This document shows, piece by piece, positions 10,605-22,199 of a stretch of 64,000 nt of DNA. Each line of letters begins with the position of its first letter. Positions within the stretch are counted from its first letter, which is position 1. The notes beneath the pieces were generated by a model that was not told the origin of the DNA, made no database searches, and saw only the letters and a list, made by a program, of their open reading frames with translations. The DNA is taken from the NCBI RefSeq assembly GCF_000004075.3, contig NC_026658.2, positions 15,798,075 through 15,862,074 on the forward strand, given 5' to 3'. The DNA is from Cucumis sativus. Its lineage: Eukaryota > Streptophyta > Magnoliopsida > Cucurbitales > Cucurbitaceae. The translations under genes and the position numbers were made by a program.

Positions 10605-11450
10605 GGCACATGTTGGACATGACATTTCAGTGGAAAAGTTCAGCGGAATTATTGGAAGCATTACGTCTTCAAATTCTATAGTCTTCACGGATGATGAAAT
10701 TCCCCCTGAAGGTTTAGGCCATATAAAAGCACTGCATATTCAAGTGAAGTACAAGGATTATGTTATAGCAAGAGTTTTAGTGGATAACGGTTCAGCTCTT
10801 AATATAATGCCTAAATCTACACTATTAAAGCTCCCAGTGGACATGTCATACATCAAATCAAGTACTATGGTAGTGAGAGCTTTGATGGATCACGAAGAGA
10901 AGTAATTGGTGATATTGAATTACCAATCAAAATTGCCCCATGTACTTTCAATAGTCTTTCAAGTAATGGAGATAACACCTACTTACAGCTTTTTGTTAGG
11001 TCGTCCTTGGATTCACTCTGCAGGAGTGGTGCCATCTACATTGCATCAAAAATTGAAATTTATTGTGGGAGTAGATGATTGATTTGTAGTAATGATGATA
11101 GTGTTAATGGAGAGGAAGATTTTCTGATAACAAAACCGATATCAACCCCATATGTGGAGGCAACAGAAGAAGCTTTAGAGTGTTCTTTTCGCTTTTTTGA
11201 AATTGCTCATGCAACTATGATGGAAGCAACTGCAGGTGAAGTAATAAAGTCCACACATGCCTAAAGTTACGACAAAAAGGATGATGAGAAGTGGAGGATA
11301 TGGTTTGAATCAAAGCTTGGAAACACTTCTAAATACACCAAGCAATGAAGGGAGATTTGGTTTGGGTTATATGCCAAACGTATATGATAAAATTAGGCTT
11401 CAAAAAGAAAGAAGAAAAGGTGTTTTGAAAAGCAAGGGATGATGGTGTTT
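10545..11450 (+). pseudogene. Retrotransposon aspartic protease region, frameshifted
   Basis: The open segment 10552-10905 has the retropepsin-like active site ARVLVDNGSALNIMP, with the catalytic Asp codon at 10782. DNG rather than the usual DTG or DSG is common in plant Ty3 elements, from memory. The frame then breaks near 10880. Family-typical [15 protein letters not shown] is found in another frame at about 10993-11042. Two more short frames follow: 11079-11264, with TPYVEATEEALECSF, and 11257-11442, with EGRFGLGYMP. At least three frame changes make this copy inactive. The protease would cut the gag-pol polyprotein. Confidence 0.8.
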
Positions 11451-12239
11451 GATCCAAGTCTAAAATTTATACCAGCATTATATGATACTTTCAAGAGTGC
11501 TGGTATAAGTTACTCATCACGTGACTCTTGATTCAAAACATTGTTTGTTAACAAAGATGGAGAGTTTATCAATTGCAGCAGTGGCACAAGAAGCATCATT
11601 TGAAGATGAAACAGTTTATGCATGTCCACCTAATTTTGAGCTTAACAATTGGGATGTTGTAGACCTACCTACATTTTCTGGAGATTTTCAAGAGTAATGA
11701 TTAAACTTTTATTTGTCTAGTTCTAAAGGCCACAGTATTTTGTTTGCTTTACAAAATGGAATGTACTTTTTTTTTTTCCTCTTTCTTGTTATTTAATGAA
11801 ATTTTCGCATTTTCCTTTCATTCTTTCTAATTTCTTCTTCTCTCTGCTTTTCTTTCTTGCATCTTGCAAATTAAACACTAAAGTCCAAACCTTTTCATAG
11901 ACAACATTCATAAGAACGAAGATGTTAGTAATTCCAGTTTCCCTTGATACCTTAATATACACTATGGAATCTGACAAAGAGAGTGACGATGAAATGCTGG
12001 GAGAATATCCTCAGAAACTGTTAAGATTAGTAGAAGAAGAGATAAGGTCTTAGGTCCTCACAAGAGCTAGTTAAAGTAATCAATTTGGTTCTCAGGAGGA
12101 ATCAAAAGGTAAAAATTGGCACATCAATGACAGTGAAACTCGAAAAAAAATAAATCAATTTGTTACGTGAGTACTCAGATATTTTTGCTTGGAGTTATCA
12201 GGATATGCGGGGTTAAATACGGATATTGTAGTACATCGT
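11451..12239 (+). other. Protease-RT spacer and first RT residues of the Tat-like element
   Basis: At 11451-11695 there are broken pieces of the gag-pro end (reads NFELNNWDVVDLPTFSGDF near 11628-11686). About 11696-11960 is T-rich and non-coding, which may be the pro-RT intron known in Ogre elements. About 11964-12050 is an acidic pre-RT segment (ESDKESDDEMLGEYPQKLL). About 12166-12238 is the start of RT (REYSDIFAWSYQDM) with a frame break before the N gap. Confidence 0.6.
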
Positions 12240-12249
12240 NNNNNNNNNN
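12240..12249. other. Assembly gap (10 N)
   Basis: Ten N follow the first RT residues of the Tat-like element. Nothing after the gap resembles the remaining RT, RNase H, integrase or the LTR, nor the missing half of the surrounding copia. The true gap is therefore probably several kilobases, or the join is wrong. Confidence 0.98.
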
Positions 12250-12479
12250 AAAATAAAAAACACTAAAAAAGTTTTAATTAAGACACTAAAATGGAGAAAA
12301 CTGATATTATAAAAAAACTAATACTATAAAAGTTAAGAAACAATAAACTTAGAGAAATCTCAAGCTTCTAATTTAACTATATATGGTAAAAAAATTGATC
12401 AATTTTACCAATTCCCCATTTTAAATTAACCACATCCATGATCCATTGCATTTACTATCTAAAGTAAAACAATTAACTA

Positions 12480-13050
12480 ATCTTCTCAAACTCTTTCTTT
12501 CAATAAATTGTGTTATTAATTTTGCAAAAAACAACCATTAATGTTGCCAAAACACTTTCAACCCTCCTCTCCCTCTCTCTCTCTCTCTCACACACACACA
12601 TAGATATTTAAAATATTTACTTTAACTATTACTTAACCTTCTCTAAATCATTATTCTAAATTGGGTTATTAGTTTACAAAAACAATTATTAATTCACATT
12701 ACCAAACTCATGTTTCAACTCTCACAATAAATATTTAAATATATTAATTTTACCTAATTTTTTCTTACTTTTAATTTCAATAAATTTTGTTATTAGTTTT
12801 ACACCAATGATTCATATTATTACAAAACACTTTCAACTCTTTTCTAACTCTCACACAATAAATTATGTTTTTAATAATATCAATATAACATATAATACTA
12901 ATTTTGGAAAGCTTCTCAAACTCTCACTCCTCACTCCTTCCTTTCAATAGATTGTGTTATTATTTTTAATTGTATTGATTAATATAATAAAAATCGATTC
13001 AACTATCATGTTATTAATCAACTTTATTACTTTCAACTCTCTTCTCAATT
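12480..13050. repeat. Degenerate tandem repeat, unit about 120-170 bp
   Basis: A phrase close to CAATAAATTGTGTTATTA recurs at about 12501, 12655, 12777 and 12945. Each is followed by a (T)ACAAAAACAATNATTAAT-like stretch and then ACCAAAACACTTTCAACTCT. A compound CT/CA microsatellite (about 12563-12600) sits in the first unit. No coding potential is seen. It ends near 13050. Confidence 0.65.
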
Positions 13051-13519
13051 AAAATATCTATCGAGCCAAAACGAGTATAGAGGTCAATTTTTTCAAATCA
13101 AACATTAGAATTTTCTCAATAATTTTGGGTCAAAATCTTAATAATAAGTATTATACAATCTTTTATTAGAAATAGAATAAAAGAAACTAAGAAAAAGAAA
13201 AAGAAAAAGAAAAAGAGGATAGCGTAATTAATAGGAAAATGATTTAGATGGGCCATGGAAGCAGTTGGATCCAGCCCAGCCAAAACACCCTCTCGTGTGC
13301 ATTTCTTACTTTTTTATTTCCTATTAATATTTCGTTGTTTTCATTGTAGGATCAAATTTGGCACCGGAAGTCATTTATCATTACCATTAATATCTGCACC
13401 AAACTATACACATACATATATATTCTTCTTTTATTTTCTATTGTTTAATAAATATATTTATTCAACAAAACTTCCAATCTAAATCGTAAAATTATAAAAA
13501 GTTCATTATATATTTGAAA
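13051..13519. other. AT-rich intergenic DNA, nothing recognised
   Basis: It contains an AAAAAG run (about 13188-13215) and no protein that I recognise. The 75-codon open frame at 13255-13482 is hydrophobic low-complexity and not convincing. Confidence 0.6.
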
Positions 13520-14175
13520 ATTGTTGGTACAAGTATTACCAATTAGGCGTCTAGATGTTTGGACGCCTAGATAAGAGAACGTCTACAACTTGGTTGTATG
13601 GAGAGAACCCTTGACCAGTGGACGCCTAGTTGGTGGTCACCTAGACTGGTGGATACCTAGACTGTACACCTAATTTTAAAATAGAAACAGTTAGATGAAA
13701 ACTAGGTTGTAGATGTAACACTCTCTTTAAAACATTTTGCAGCTCTACTCGAAATGCAAACAACTCGATATTGTCACGTTGATCCCAAGATAAAACAGTA
13801 AAAAACACTCAATCGGAGCTGGATTGGAACCAATAGAAAAACCAACACTTTTGAATGACTTTGCTCGAAAACTAAAAATTTGTAAGAGAAGGTATTTTCG
13901 TATGATAGAAATGAGAGAAGTGGAAGGAGTATATATAGTGATAAGTTTTATAACGCTTAAGAGTTATTAATGCTTAAGATTTGTAACGCCTCAACGATTA
14001 TGTAAAAAACGCAATACCTCAACAGTCAAGTCAAAGTGCAATGCTTCAACAACCAACACATTAAGTAATCAAACTCAACACATTACAAGATCTTAACACC
14101 TTGCTTCTCATCGTTTGACATATCTTAATGTCTTTGCCTCTCTATGCGTTCAACAACTCGCCTCTCAAACCTTCA
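13520..14175. repeat. Unclassified dispersed-repeat-like segment with GACGCCTAG motifs
   Basis: Less AT-rich than its surroundings. GGACGCCTAG or close variants occur at 13560-13569 and 13621-13629, with degenerate copies (CACCTAGACTGG, ATACCTAGACTG) to 13664. CGCCTCAACG-like phrases recur at about 13985-14060. It looks like part of an LTR or other repeat, but I find no coding domain, PBS or clear ends. Confidence 0.35.
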
Positions 14176-17100
14176 AGAAAAAAAAATGATTTTTTTATTA
14201 ATTAAAGAATAAAATAAATATTTCACAAAAACAATCACTATTTTCTTGTCTCACCTCACCCATCGTCGGACCGAACGACAGAGTCAAGTGTGTGAAGATA
14301 TCAACAAATTTACCTTTGTCAATCTTCTCCCTCTCTAAAATATGGATATTAGTTGAAGCCATACATTTAAAACTAGAAATTAATTTGGAAGATAAAATAT
14401 ATTTACTAAATCAGACTAATTTGATCAGCGGGAATAACTTAATTAGTATATATATAATGGACATGCACTATTATAACTAAAAGTTCTATGGTTGAAATCC
14501 ACCTACCTTAATTTAATTATACTGAAAGAATGAAAACATATGAAGACTTTGGATATATGATAGTAAAGATAAAAAAAACATCTTTTTCGAATATCAATAT
14601 TCAATATATCTTATTATTATTATTAAATGTAAACTTAAATGTTGAGGTGTTTGGGACATTCTTTGGAAATCAAAGATGAAGCCCACAAATCTGAAAGTAA
14701 TTGCATTGATTTGTACAATGAACTCAACACAACTTTAATATATTATATATATCACAAATATATGTAATAATATATATGCATTATGCATGCATGGTTGGCT
14801 TCTCTTTTATTATTTCTTTAGCTGTCTTTCAGAATTTGTGCATTATTCATTGATTCAGTATGTTCCTATCGACAATTAATATTTGGGGCCTATTTCTCTA
14901 CCTACTATTTTCTACAAATTTCTTTTCAATCTGATCTTCAACTTTAACCAATTCTATTTTAAATTTTAATAGCTAGGCATAAATTTTTTAACTCTTAATA
15001 TAATAATCTGAAGTAAGAGTACGTAACTGCATGTAATCAATAATAATGACTAGCTATAATAATAATCTCATTAATCAAAGCCACACTTTAAGCAGAAAAA
15101 AGTTAGTAATTCTTACCTCAATGTTGGATGGTTCAGTTTTTCATCCTACTATTGTGAACTAAATAAAATGATCTACATCATATATAGAAAATATGAAATT
15201 AAAATGTGTTTAATTATTAATGGTAAGGTAATAGAAGGGAAAAGGGTTTGAACACCACAGAAAATGGTTTTGCATTAAGATTAATTTGAGCATTCAAAAT
15301 CATAACACAACACAAAAAAGAGAAAAAAAATAGAAAAGTTGGATGCTAAGGTTTTTATGAAAGAATTTAGTGATGATGTACTACCTTAGCAATGACAAGA
15401 TCTAAGTAGCAAAAAAAAAAAAAAAAAACAACACAAACGTAGGTTGAAGATAAAAAAGAGAAGGTTCATGGTTTAAATTCTCTTACTTATTTGTACTAAA
15501 AGAATAATTTTTAGATTTCTAACTGTAACATCCTAGATGTAGGATTCATAATTCGGATATCTGACATATGTCCTCAGAATCTCTCACATTCAGATATGAT
15601 ATCGGTTCATTTATGTACATCTCCTATACTCGGGGCGTTACATGCCCACCAGCTTTTGCTTGGTTTATCCTCGAACCACATCTTACTAAAAAATGTTCCA
15701 CTCTAATACCATATGTAACGCTTATGGCCTAGGATTCAAATCGAGATTTGAAATTCGGATCCTCGACATCCAGATGCCTAATTAAAATTTACGAGGTTAA
15801 CTTCTTTTTAAGGTTGTGAATGTTTTGAAACTTAAGAAGTCTTATTTATGTAGTAGGTTAAACTTTTTTTTTTTTTTTTGTTAAAGGGACTCTTTAACCT
15901 CGCTTTTTCCGTCAATTATTCACTTTTGTGAAGTCTTTAGAGATAGAGAACAAAAGTTCTCCTAGTTTAGTTTGTCCCGATTCTCCTTATGGCTCTTTAA
16001 CGTCTTGAACGAGGCCTCTACCAACCTTGAAGAGGGTAGTTTTGATGGGAGTGAAAAAAAAGAGAGTAAAATTTATCTATTATTTAATAAGCTAGAAAAT
16101 TGAATTTAAAATGGATTTGATGGGTTGGGTCTTAGCCAAAAATCAAGTAGAAACAATGACAATTTTTTTAACTTTAAAAAGGAAAAAAAAAAAAAAAAAA
16201 AAGAGAGAAGAAGAAAGAAGGAAAAAAAAACCCTTAAAGAAAGGAACTTGTGGCCATGGAAAAGAGCTACACTATATATCACCCAAATTATCTTACATCA
16301 ATAATAATACTAATGTCTTGTCACACCCACATTTGGTTTTATAGTTGACTGATTGGATCACTCTCAAATAAATATTCAATTTTGAAGATGTGTGAATAAA
16401 ATATTTGTTAAGAATCATTTGTTTTCCAACTTTGTAATCAAATATAGATCATTTTAAAAATCATTTGGTAATAGTACTTTTCATTAAAAAACATGTTACA
16501 GTATATATATTTTTATTTATTTTCACCTACTAATTAATTTAAACTTTTACTCCATTAATGATTTATAATATACATATCCGTGGAAGTCTTATGCTTGCAC
16601 GTTCATTTTATTTCCTTCTAAATTAAAATGCTTCCTATTCTAGTCTACGAGTGTTAGATGATCTAAGAGACACCTTCTTAAGATCGAAACATGTGAGGTG
16701 TTGAGATTCATACGTCTTATAAGATATATGTACTATTTCTTTCATTTATAATTAATTTGAGATAACTAATGAAGTAATTCGAAATAAAAAAAACCTACCA
16801 ATGAGAAAGTTGTACACTACATTCGATGTATGTACGTTACAAAAGTAGCAAAAGCTTAAAGGAGGAAGAAGAAGTTACATTTAGAAGGTGAAAAGAAGGT
16901 ATGTTACAATGGAATTAATTGAGAGTTTCCCATTCCTCACTCAAATTTGGACTGATGAAGAAGTAAAATTGATTAGCTTAAGGGTACAATTGACTGAGGC
17001 CATGCAAGGACAGACACCCCCCTTAAGCCGAAGAGGTCACCGAATATGAGGTGATCAATGTGATGAATTAACCAAATTCCTTTATATTTGAACAAATTAA

Positions 17101-19063
17101 GTCATACGTTATCCGTTCTTCTTAAACTCGAACATTATTAGGTCAGATTTCATTTCGACTTAGTTATATTTTATTTTTCTTCTTCCTTTTAAGCTTGCTT
17201 ATTAGGTTCAAAATTGTTCCTACAAATTTCAAATAACTTTGACTAAGTTTCATTTCACACAATCAGCTAATTCAATAGTTGTTTTAACATATACACACAC
17301 ATATATCAAAAACATTCAAACCACTGAAAAAATTTAGCTATATTGCATAATTATAAAGATATCATTGACAAAAAATTATAATCACATGTTACTATTATAC
17401 AGTTATTCAAGTCAAATATGTCACCATATATCAAAAACTTTCTAAACAATATCATTATACATCAAAGTTAATCGAAAATATTAACATAATACTACCTATA
17501 TCGACAAATATTTTTTAAAAGAATCAATTAGTTTGTAATGATATGAAATGAAATTATATCAAACTTAAGGTATATATATAGCCTAAAAGGAGAGGACATA
17601 ATGAAACAAATGAAAGACATTTTACAAATTAGAGAAGAAAGACTTGGATGGATTTGGTTTAGAGAGAAGTAGAGAGTTTTGGATGGTGAGAAATTAGAAG
17701 GTGAAACCTAGGGTAGGGTGTTAGGTGTAGGGTAGCTATCCATTCCAACTTCAAAAGACAGTGTCCATTAATGAATGATTTGGCAGCCAGCTCCGTTTGG
17801 TGACTGCTCTCTAAAGGTTCTCCAAATGAAAAATTAATAATAAAACCATTCTTTATGAACTTCGTTTCGTTTGGTTTCATGTTTGTGACAACACATAGAG
17901 TAGAGATCAGTGACTAGTGGAGCAAAAATATAAGGAAATTAATATGCCCCTAATATTTATATTAATCTTCTGTCATATTCTTTTTCAACTTTTGATTAAA
18001 TCGAGTTCTTGAAAGTTTTTATATTTATTCGTATGTAGATCGTTCAAAGACCATGCACTCTCTCCTCTCTCTTATCTCTTCTCTCTTCTCTTTTCTCTTT
18101 CTCCGAAGTTTGCAATTTGTTGTGTGTTATTACCCATGGATGTAATTCTTTAGTTTGTTTTACTTTTAAAAAAATGTTTGTACATTTGTGGTCTTTGAAT
18201 TGTTTTTTAATTTTTTTTTTGTGTGTAGTAGATTGTTTCACTCTAAAGTGTTTAATAGCATTTTATTATTGTTTTTGTTGTTGTTATTACATGTAGGATA
18301 GGTCTTACTAAACGTAAAATTTTGTATATATATAGGTCTATAAATTTTTATATTTGAATCTATAGCTAATTATAAGCATAAAAATTCAAGTCAAAATTGA
18401 ATTAGTAACTATGTCATGTTTTTTCAATTGTTAAAACATTTAGATTTTCAACTAAAAACGAATTTCCTTATAGGTTGATCTTAGAAACAAAAGGATGTTA
18501 AGAACATACCTATAACACAATTCATGATTATTTTGAAACAACTATATTTATATATATACAGAACAACTAATATTTAGGATATAAACATGAATTAAATATA
18601 ACCCAGTATCTACATAGTATTAAAATTATCGATAATTTAGATCATAACATACATATCAGGAGATATGGTTGTGGTTTTCCTCGCTATGCAAATCATACCT
18701 AATGGATAAACCCTCCCCATCAAATGAGGAACAAGAGGCATATTATTTTTAAAAACCATATAATTGTAACATCTCGATAAAAGATTAATATAAATGAAAT
18801 CGAGATCATATATGAATAAGAGATAAAAAAAGAATAGTAAAAATAGCTTTAAAAAAAATACTATTTCAAAACTTAATATTCGACACAGCTGCATTAAACA
18901 AACAAATTTCATGGTTATATTTAATCCTTTATGCTACATTCAATTTAACAAACACTTATCAATTTAGCATAAAATTAAATACTACCATATTATCAGATTT
19001 ACCTTATTTAATCTCCTTATATGAGGATTAATAATATAAATTTAGATTGATTTAGTTATAAGT

Positions 19064-19103
<40 letters not shown>

Positions 19104-21344
19104 TCAACAATATGTTATAGGTATACATATATAGTTGAGATGTTTAAAATTATTGGCTTATTAATTTTAGATATAGGATAGTAAATAAGCATGTTTTTTT
19201 ATTCAATATTATGTGGAACAACATGTGTTTCTAATGTTTTAAGTTAAAAAATACATTTTTTCTTAAACTAATTGAATTATATAGTAAGCAATACGAAAAG
19301 AAATGAGAACGGTCAACTAATATATATTAGCAATTAAAGTTGTCATTTTGAAAAATAGCAAAACCACTTTTTTTAAACAAAAATGACAAAACGAAAAATA
19401 CAAATACAACAAATAAGAATTTGCAAAAACCTAAAATACTCCTGTACACAAAGGGTGCAAGCTGCTTTATTGAGCTAAAATAAAATAAATACATTTTAAT
19501 AAAAATTAATATATTTGTCAAATCAAAATCAAAACCCTTCATCTTCATTTTTCAGATTCGTTGGAATGATCTATATTTTCCATTTTTTTGTTTTTTGATT
19601 CTCCATCTTCCTTTGTCTCCATTTTCCATTTTTCTTTTTCGATCTCATATATTTCAAGCGGGTAAACCCTAATCTTTTCACTTTGAAGTGGGTAAACCTC
19701 AATCTCCACCATTTCTTTTGCAAATTATCGTTCCATTTGAAGTTTCACTTTCATCTTCAACTTCATCGTGCATTTTCAAGAAAAAAAACATAAATATTTG
19801 AAGCACGCAAAGACTATTTTCATTTTCCATTTTCCATCTTTGATTTTCAAATTTACAACTTGCAATCTCAAATGTTTGAGGTTGAAGAATAACCTTCACT
19901 CGGAAAAGCAATAAGATACAAAAGTTGCATCTTAGATCTTTTGTCTCTTAGGAAAAATTTTAGCTGATTTTTTTAATTATTTATATTATTTAATTAATAA
20001 AATGTAGATGAAATTTGGAAGATTTAATCTAAAAACACAATATCATAGCCAATTTTGTTGGGGAAAACATAATAGTAAATCATTTTAAAAACATTTTTTT
20101 TGTATAATTAAAAGGAACGAAAGAGAAGAAGACCATGATTAATGCAAAACACAATGATCAATTGACATCTACACAGAAGACTGAAAAATGGGCTAAAAAT
20201 CTAAAACAAATGAAACTTCAAGTAGTGAAAAAAGGTATTTTCCTTTTTTAAAAAAATTAATTATTTTAAATGCGGAATCATATAGTTACGACGAAGAACA
20301 AGAGGCTGAAGATGATACATAAGAGAATGAGAAAAACAATCAATCAAGATATTGGGTATGGGTTAAAAATTCAAATTTAAAAAATAAATTAAGATTTAAA
20401 TACGAAAACTAATTTTAATTTTTAAATTAAAATTTTAAATTTAAAAATAAAATAATTTCTAATACGAAAACTAACTTGAACTTTCAAATTATTAGGAGGA
20501 AAATTACATCAAATAATAAAAACATTTAGAAAAAATAGCTCATGACACCTATTTTTTACCTACTGCGAATATGACAAAATTAATGATATTAGACGATAAT
20601 CATAGGACTACCGGAAGGCTATAAAGCGATAATTAAGGTTATTGGCTTTCAAATTTGTTATTTTTGCAGTTTAAAAAATGCAGTAACATAGGTTACTATC
20701 AATAATTTTTTTTTTTTTGCTATTTTTGCAAGGGCCCTTTATCAAGGGTTGAAAGATTCAACCAACTAAGGTTATTTTGAAATTAAAAAATAGTTGAAAT
20801 TTAATCAATAAAAATTAATAATATGATTGTTTTGAAATAAAAAAATGAATAAAGTTGTTAAAATTTTCCACAAAATTGTTAAATCTCAAGATATTAGAAA
20901 GATGGTATGATAGGTGTTGGATACATTATTAACATGTCAAAATTAATTAATCTTGATAGACTTTCGATAAGAATGTATATACTGAAATAATTATAGTTTA
21001 CAAATGTGGGTATTTTGGCATGCTATTGTTATTGTTAGTTGGTACGTTATTTATTCAATCAGATGAACATCCATTTATAGACGTCAAATCAATATTGGTA
21101 GAAATTATACTTTAATTAATATTATTCAGTAAAATGAACATGTTTTGGTTTAAAAGTCGTTCTAAACCCAATTAATCCAATGATTTCTTTTATTTTAATT
21201 CCTTTCAACCATGGTATGAATTAATGGTACTGAACTAATTATATATATATTATGATTATAGGTTAATAAACGGATTATAGACCATATAATTATGATTTAA
21301 TGACACTGTAATTATAATGTAAAACCCATCTAAATTATTTTCAA
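14176..21344. other. Long AT-rich intergenic region, no supported gene
   Basis: No exon set or known protein domain on either strand. Visible items: a repeat-like patch at 15530-16050 (ATACTCGGGGCGTTACATGC near 15630, and CTTTAACCTCG phrases), poly-A runs at about 15411-15429 and 16180-16202, a CT-rich stretch at 18058-18110, and an AT dinucleotide run at about 19069-19099. About 17600-17880 is a little less AT-rich, with G-rich GGGTAGGGTG repeats, but the 73-codon minus-strand frame there has no family that I know. Confidence 0.6.
19069..19099. repeat. AT dinucleotide microsatellite
   Basis: About 15 uninterrupted AT units, with no gene nearby. Confidence 0.95.
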
Positions 21345-21689
21345 TCAAAGCATTAGTGAATGCTGACAACAAAACATATGATGACTCTGGAGACCATATA
21401 CTGAGTTTAATGCAAGTTTATGGACTCTCCAAGCTTTATCATAACTGACAACCGTATCTTTACTGCTAAAAATTGAACCTTCTTTTGTGTAAAAGTCTAT
21501 AGCACACGAATCTAAATATGCTAATTCAACGATATTAGATGTGCAATTGAAAGTTGTTGATGAGAAATAGAAAAAATTTGACGAACAAGATGGGACGTGG
21601 TCCAAAAGAAGGGTCAAATGAAATGGAGGCCCGATAGCAAGCTCTATTCCAGTCTCAATTTGACTCAATAATGAGCTAGTAAGTTTTGA

Positions 21690-21908
21690 AGCCCATATTT
21701 AGGCCTTCCTACACTAATACCCTAAACCCTAACTCTCAAAATCAAACTTAGTTGATTACGTTGCAAGGACGAAAGGAGGAAGAAAATGTTGAGATTAAGC
21801 AAAAGCCAAAGTCAGAAATTTCTTTACAGCTTCTATTCTTCTAAGAACAAAGATGGAAGAAATTGCAAGAAATTACCTGAAACTTATAGCTTCAGATCCC
21901 TTAAATAA
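21690..21908 (+). pseudogene. Possible orphan promoter and first exon of an organelle-targeted protein
   Basis: Promoter-type motifs lie close together: GCCCA near 21691 (site II-like) and a telo-box run CCCTAAACCCTAA near 21720. About 55 bases on, an ATG at 21786 opens a 40-codon frame that ends at 21906-21908. It starts MLRLSKSQSQKFLYSFYSS, which is rich in Ser, Arg and Lys and free of acidic residues, like a mitochondrial presequence. Telo-boxes are common upstream of ribosomal and organelle protein genes. No second exon is found before the copia-derived DNA that begins near 22200, so this may be the stump of a gene broken by insertion. It may also be chance. Confidence 0.3.
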
Positions 21909-22199
21909 ACCCACTGCCTCCATTCTAGATTTCCCACAACCATTTTATACCAAAAATTGTTTTGGTTCCCATAAACCAAAACCTGTTTGTTCATAGGATA
22001 GGTTGATTTTCAAGTAGTTGTTGCTGCAATTTTGACTATTAGTAGATAGAGTGGACAAGGAGAGTAAGTCTTTTTAATTTAATTTTAGAAATTTGTATAG
22101 GTTGGATATGCATTATGAAAATTTAATTTTGAAATGACATTTATTGATTTGATTAGTTGTGAAGGTCTACGCATTTGTTATTATTTTAGTTTGTAAATC

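Larger units (their letters stand above)
2265..12239 (+). mobile_element. Tat/Ogre-like Ty3/gypsy LTR retrotransposon, 3' part missing at the assembly gap
   Basis: Order seen: 5' LTR (2265-4632, TGT...ACA), PBS matching tRNA-Arg (4636-4653), long leader, extra ORF1 (5845-7973), gag (8232-10604), protease region (about 10545-11450), a non-coding spacer, and the first RT residues (about 12166-12238, reads REYSDIFAWSYQDM). An additional ORF before gag, a tRNA-Arg primer, a very long LTR and a spacer between protease and RT are what is known for the Tat/Ogre lineage. Several frameshifts show that the copy is not functional. RNase H, integrase, the polypurine tract and the 3' LTR are absent because the sequence runs into 10 N. 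The target-site duplication cannot be tested; the 5 bases before the LTR are tttcc. Confidence 0.82.

Noticed and set aside
13255-13482. 75-codon frame starting with ATG (MEAVGSSPAKTPSR)
   Set aside because: After the first 15 residues it becomes Phe/Leu/Tyr low-complexity from AT-rich DNA; no family, no splice context.
17659-17880. 73-codon minus-strand frame starting MKPNETKF in a less AT-rich patch
   Set aside because: No recognised domain, no promoter, surrounded by stops in all frames. I also looked for a microRNA hairpin here and did not see a known mature sequence.
21345-21668. 107-codon minus-strand frame, divergent from the orphan exon at 21786
   Set aside because: It opens at TTG with no internal ATG near the start and resembles no family that I know; not enough to call a bidirectional gene pair.
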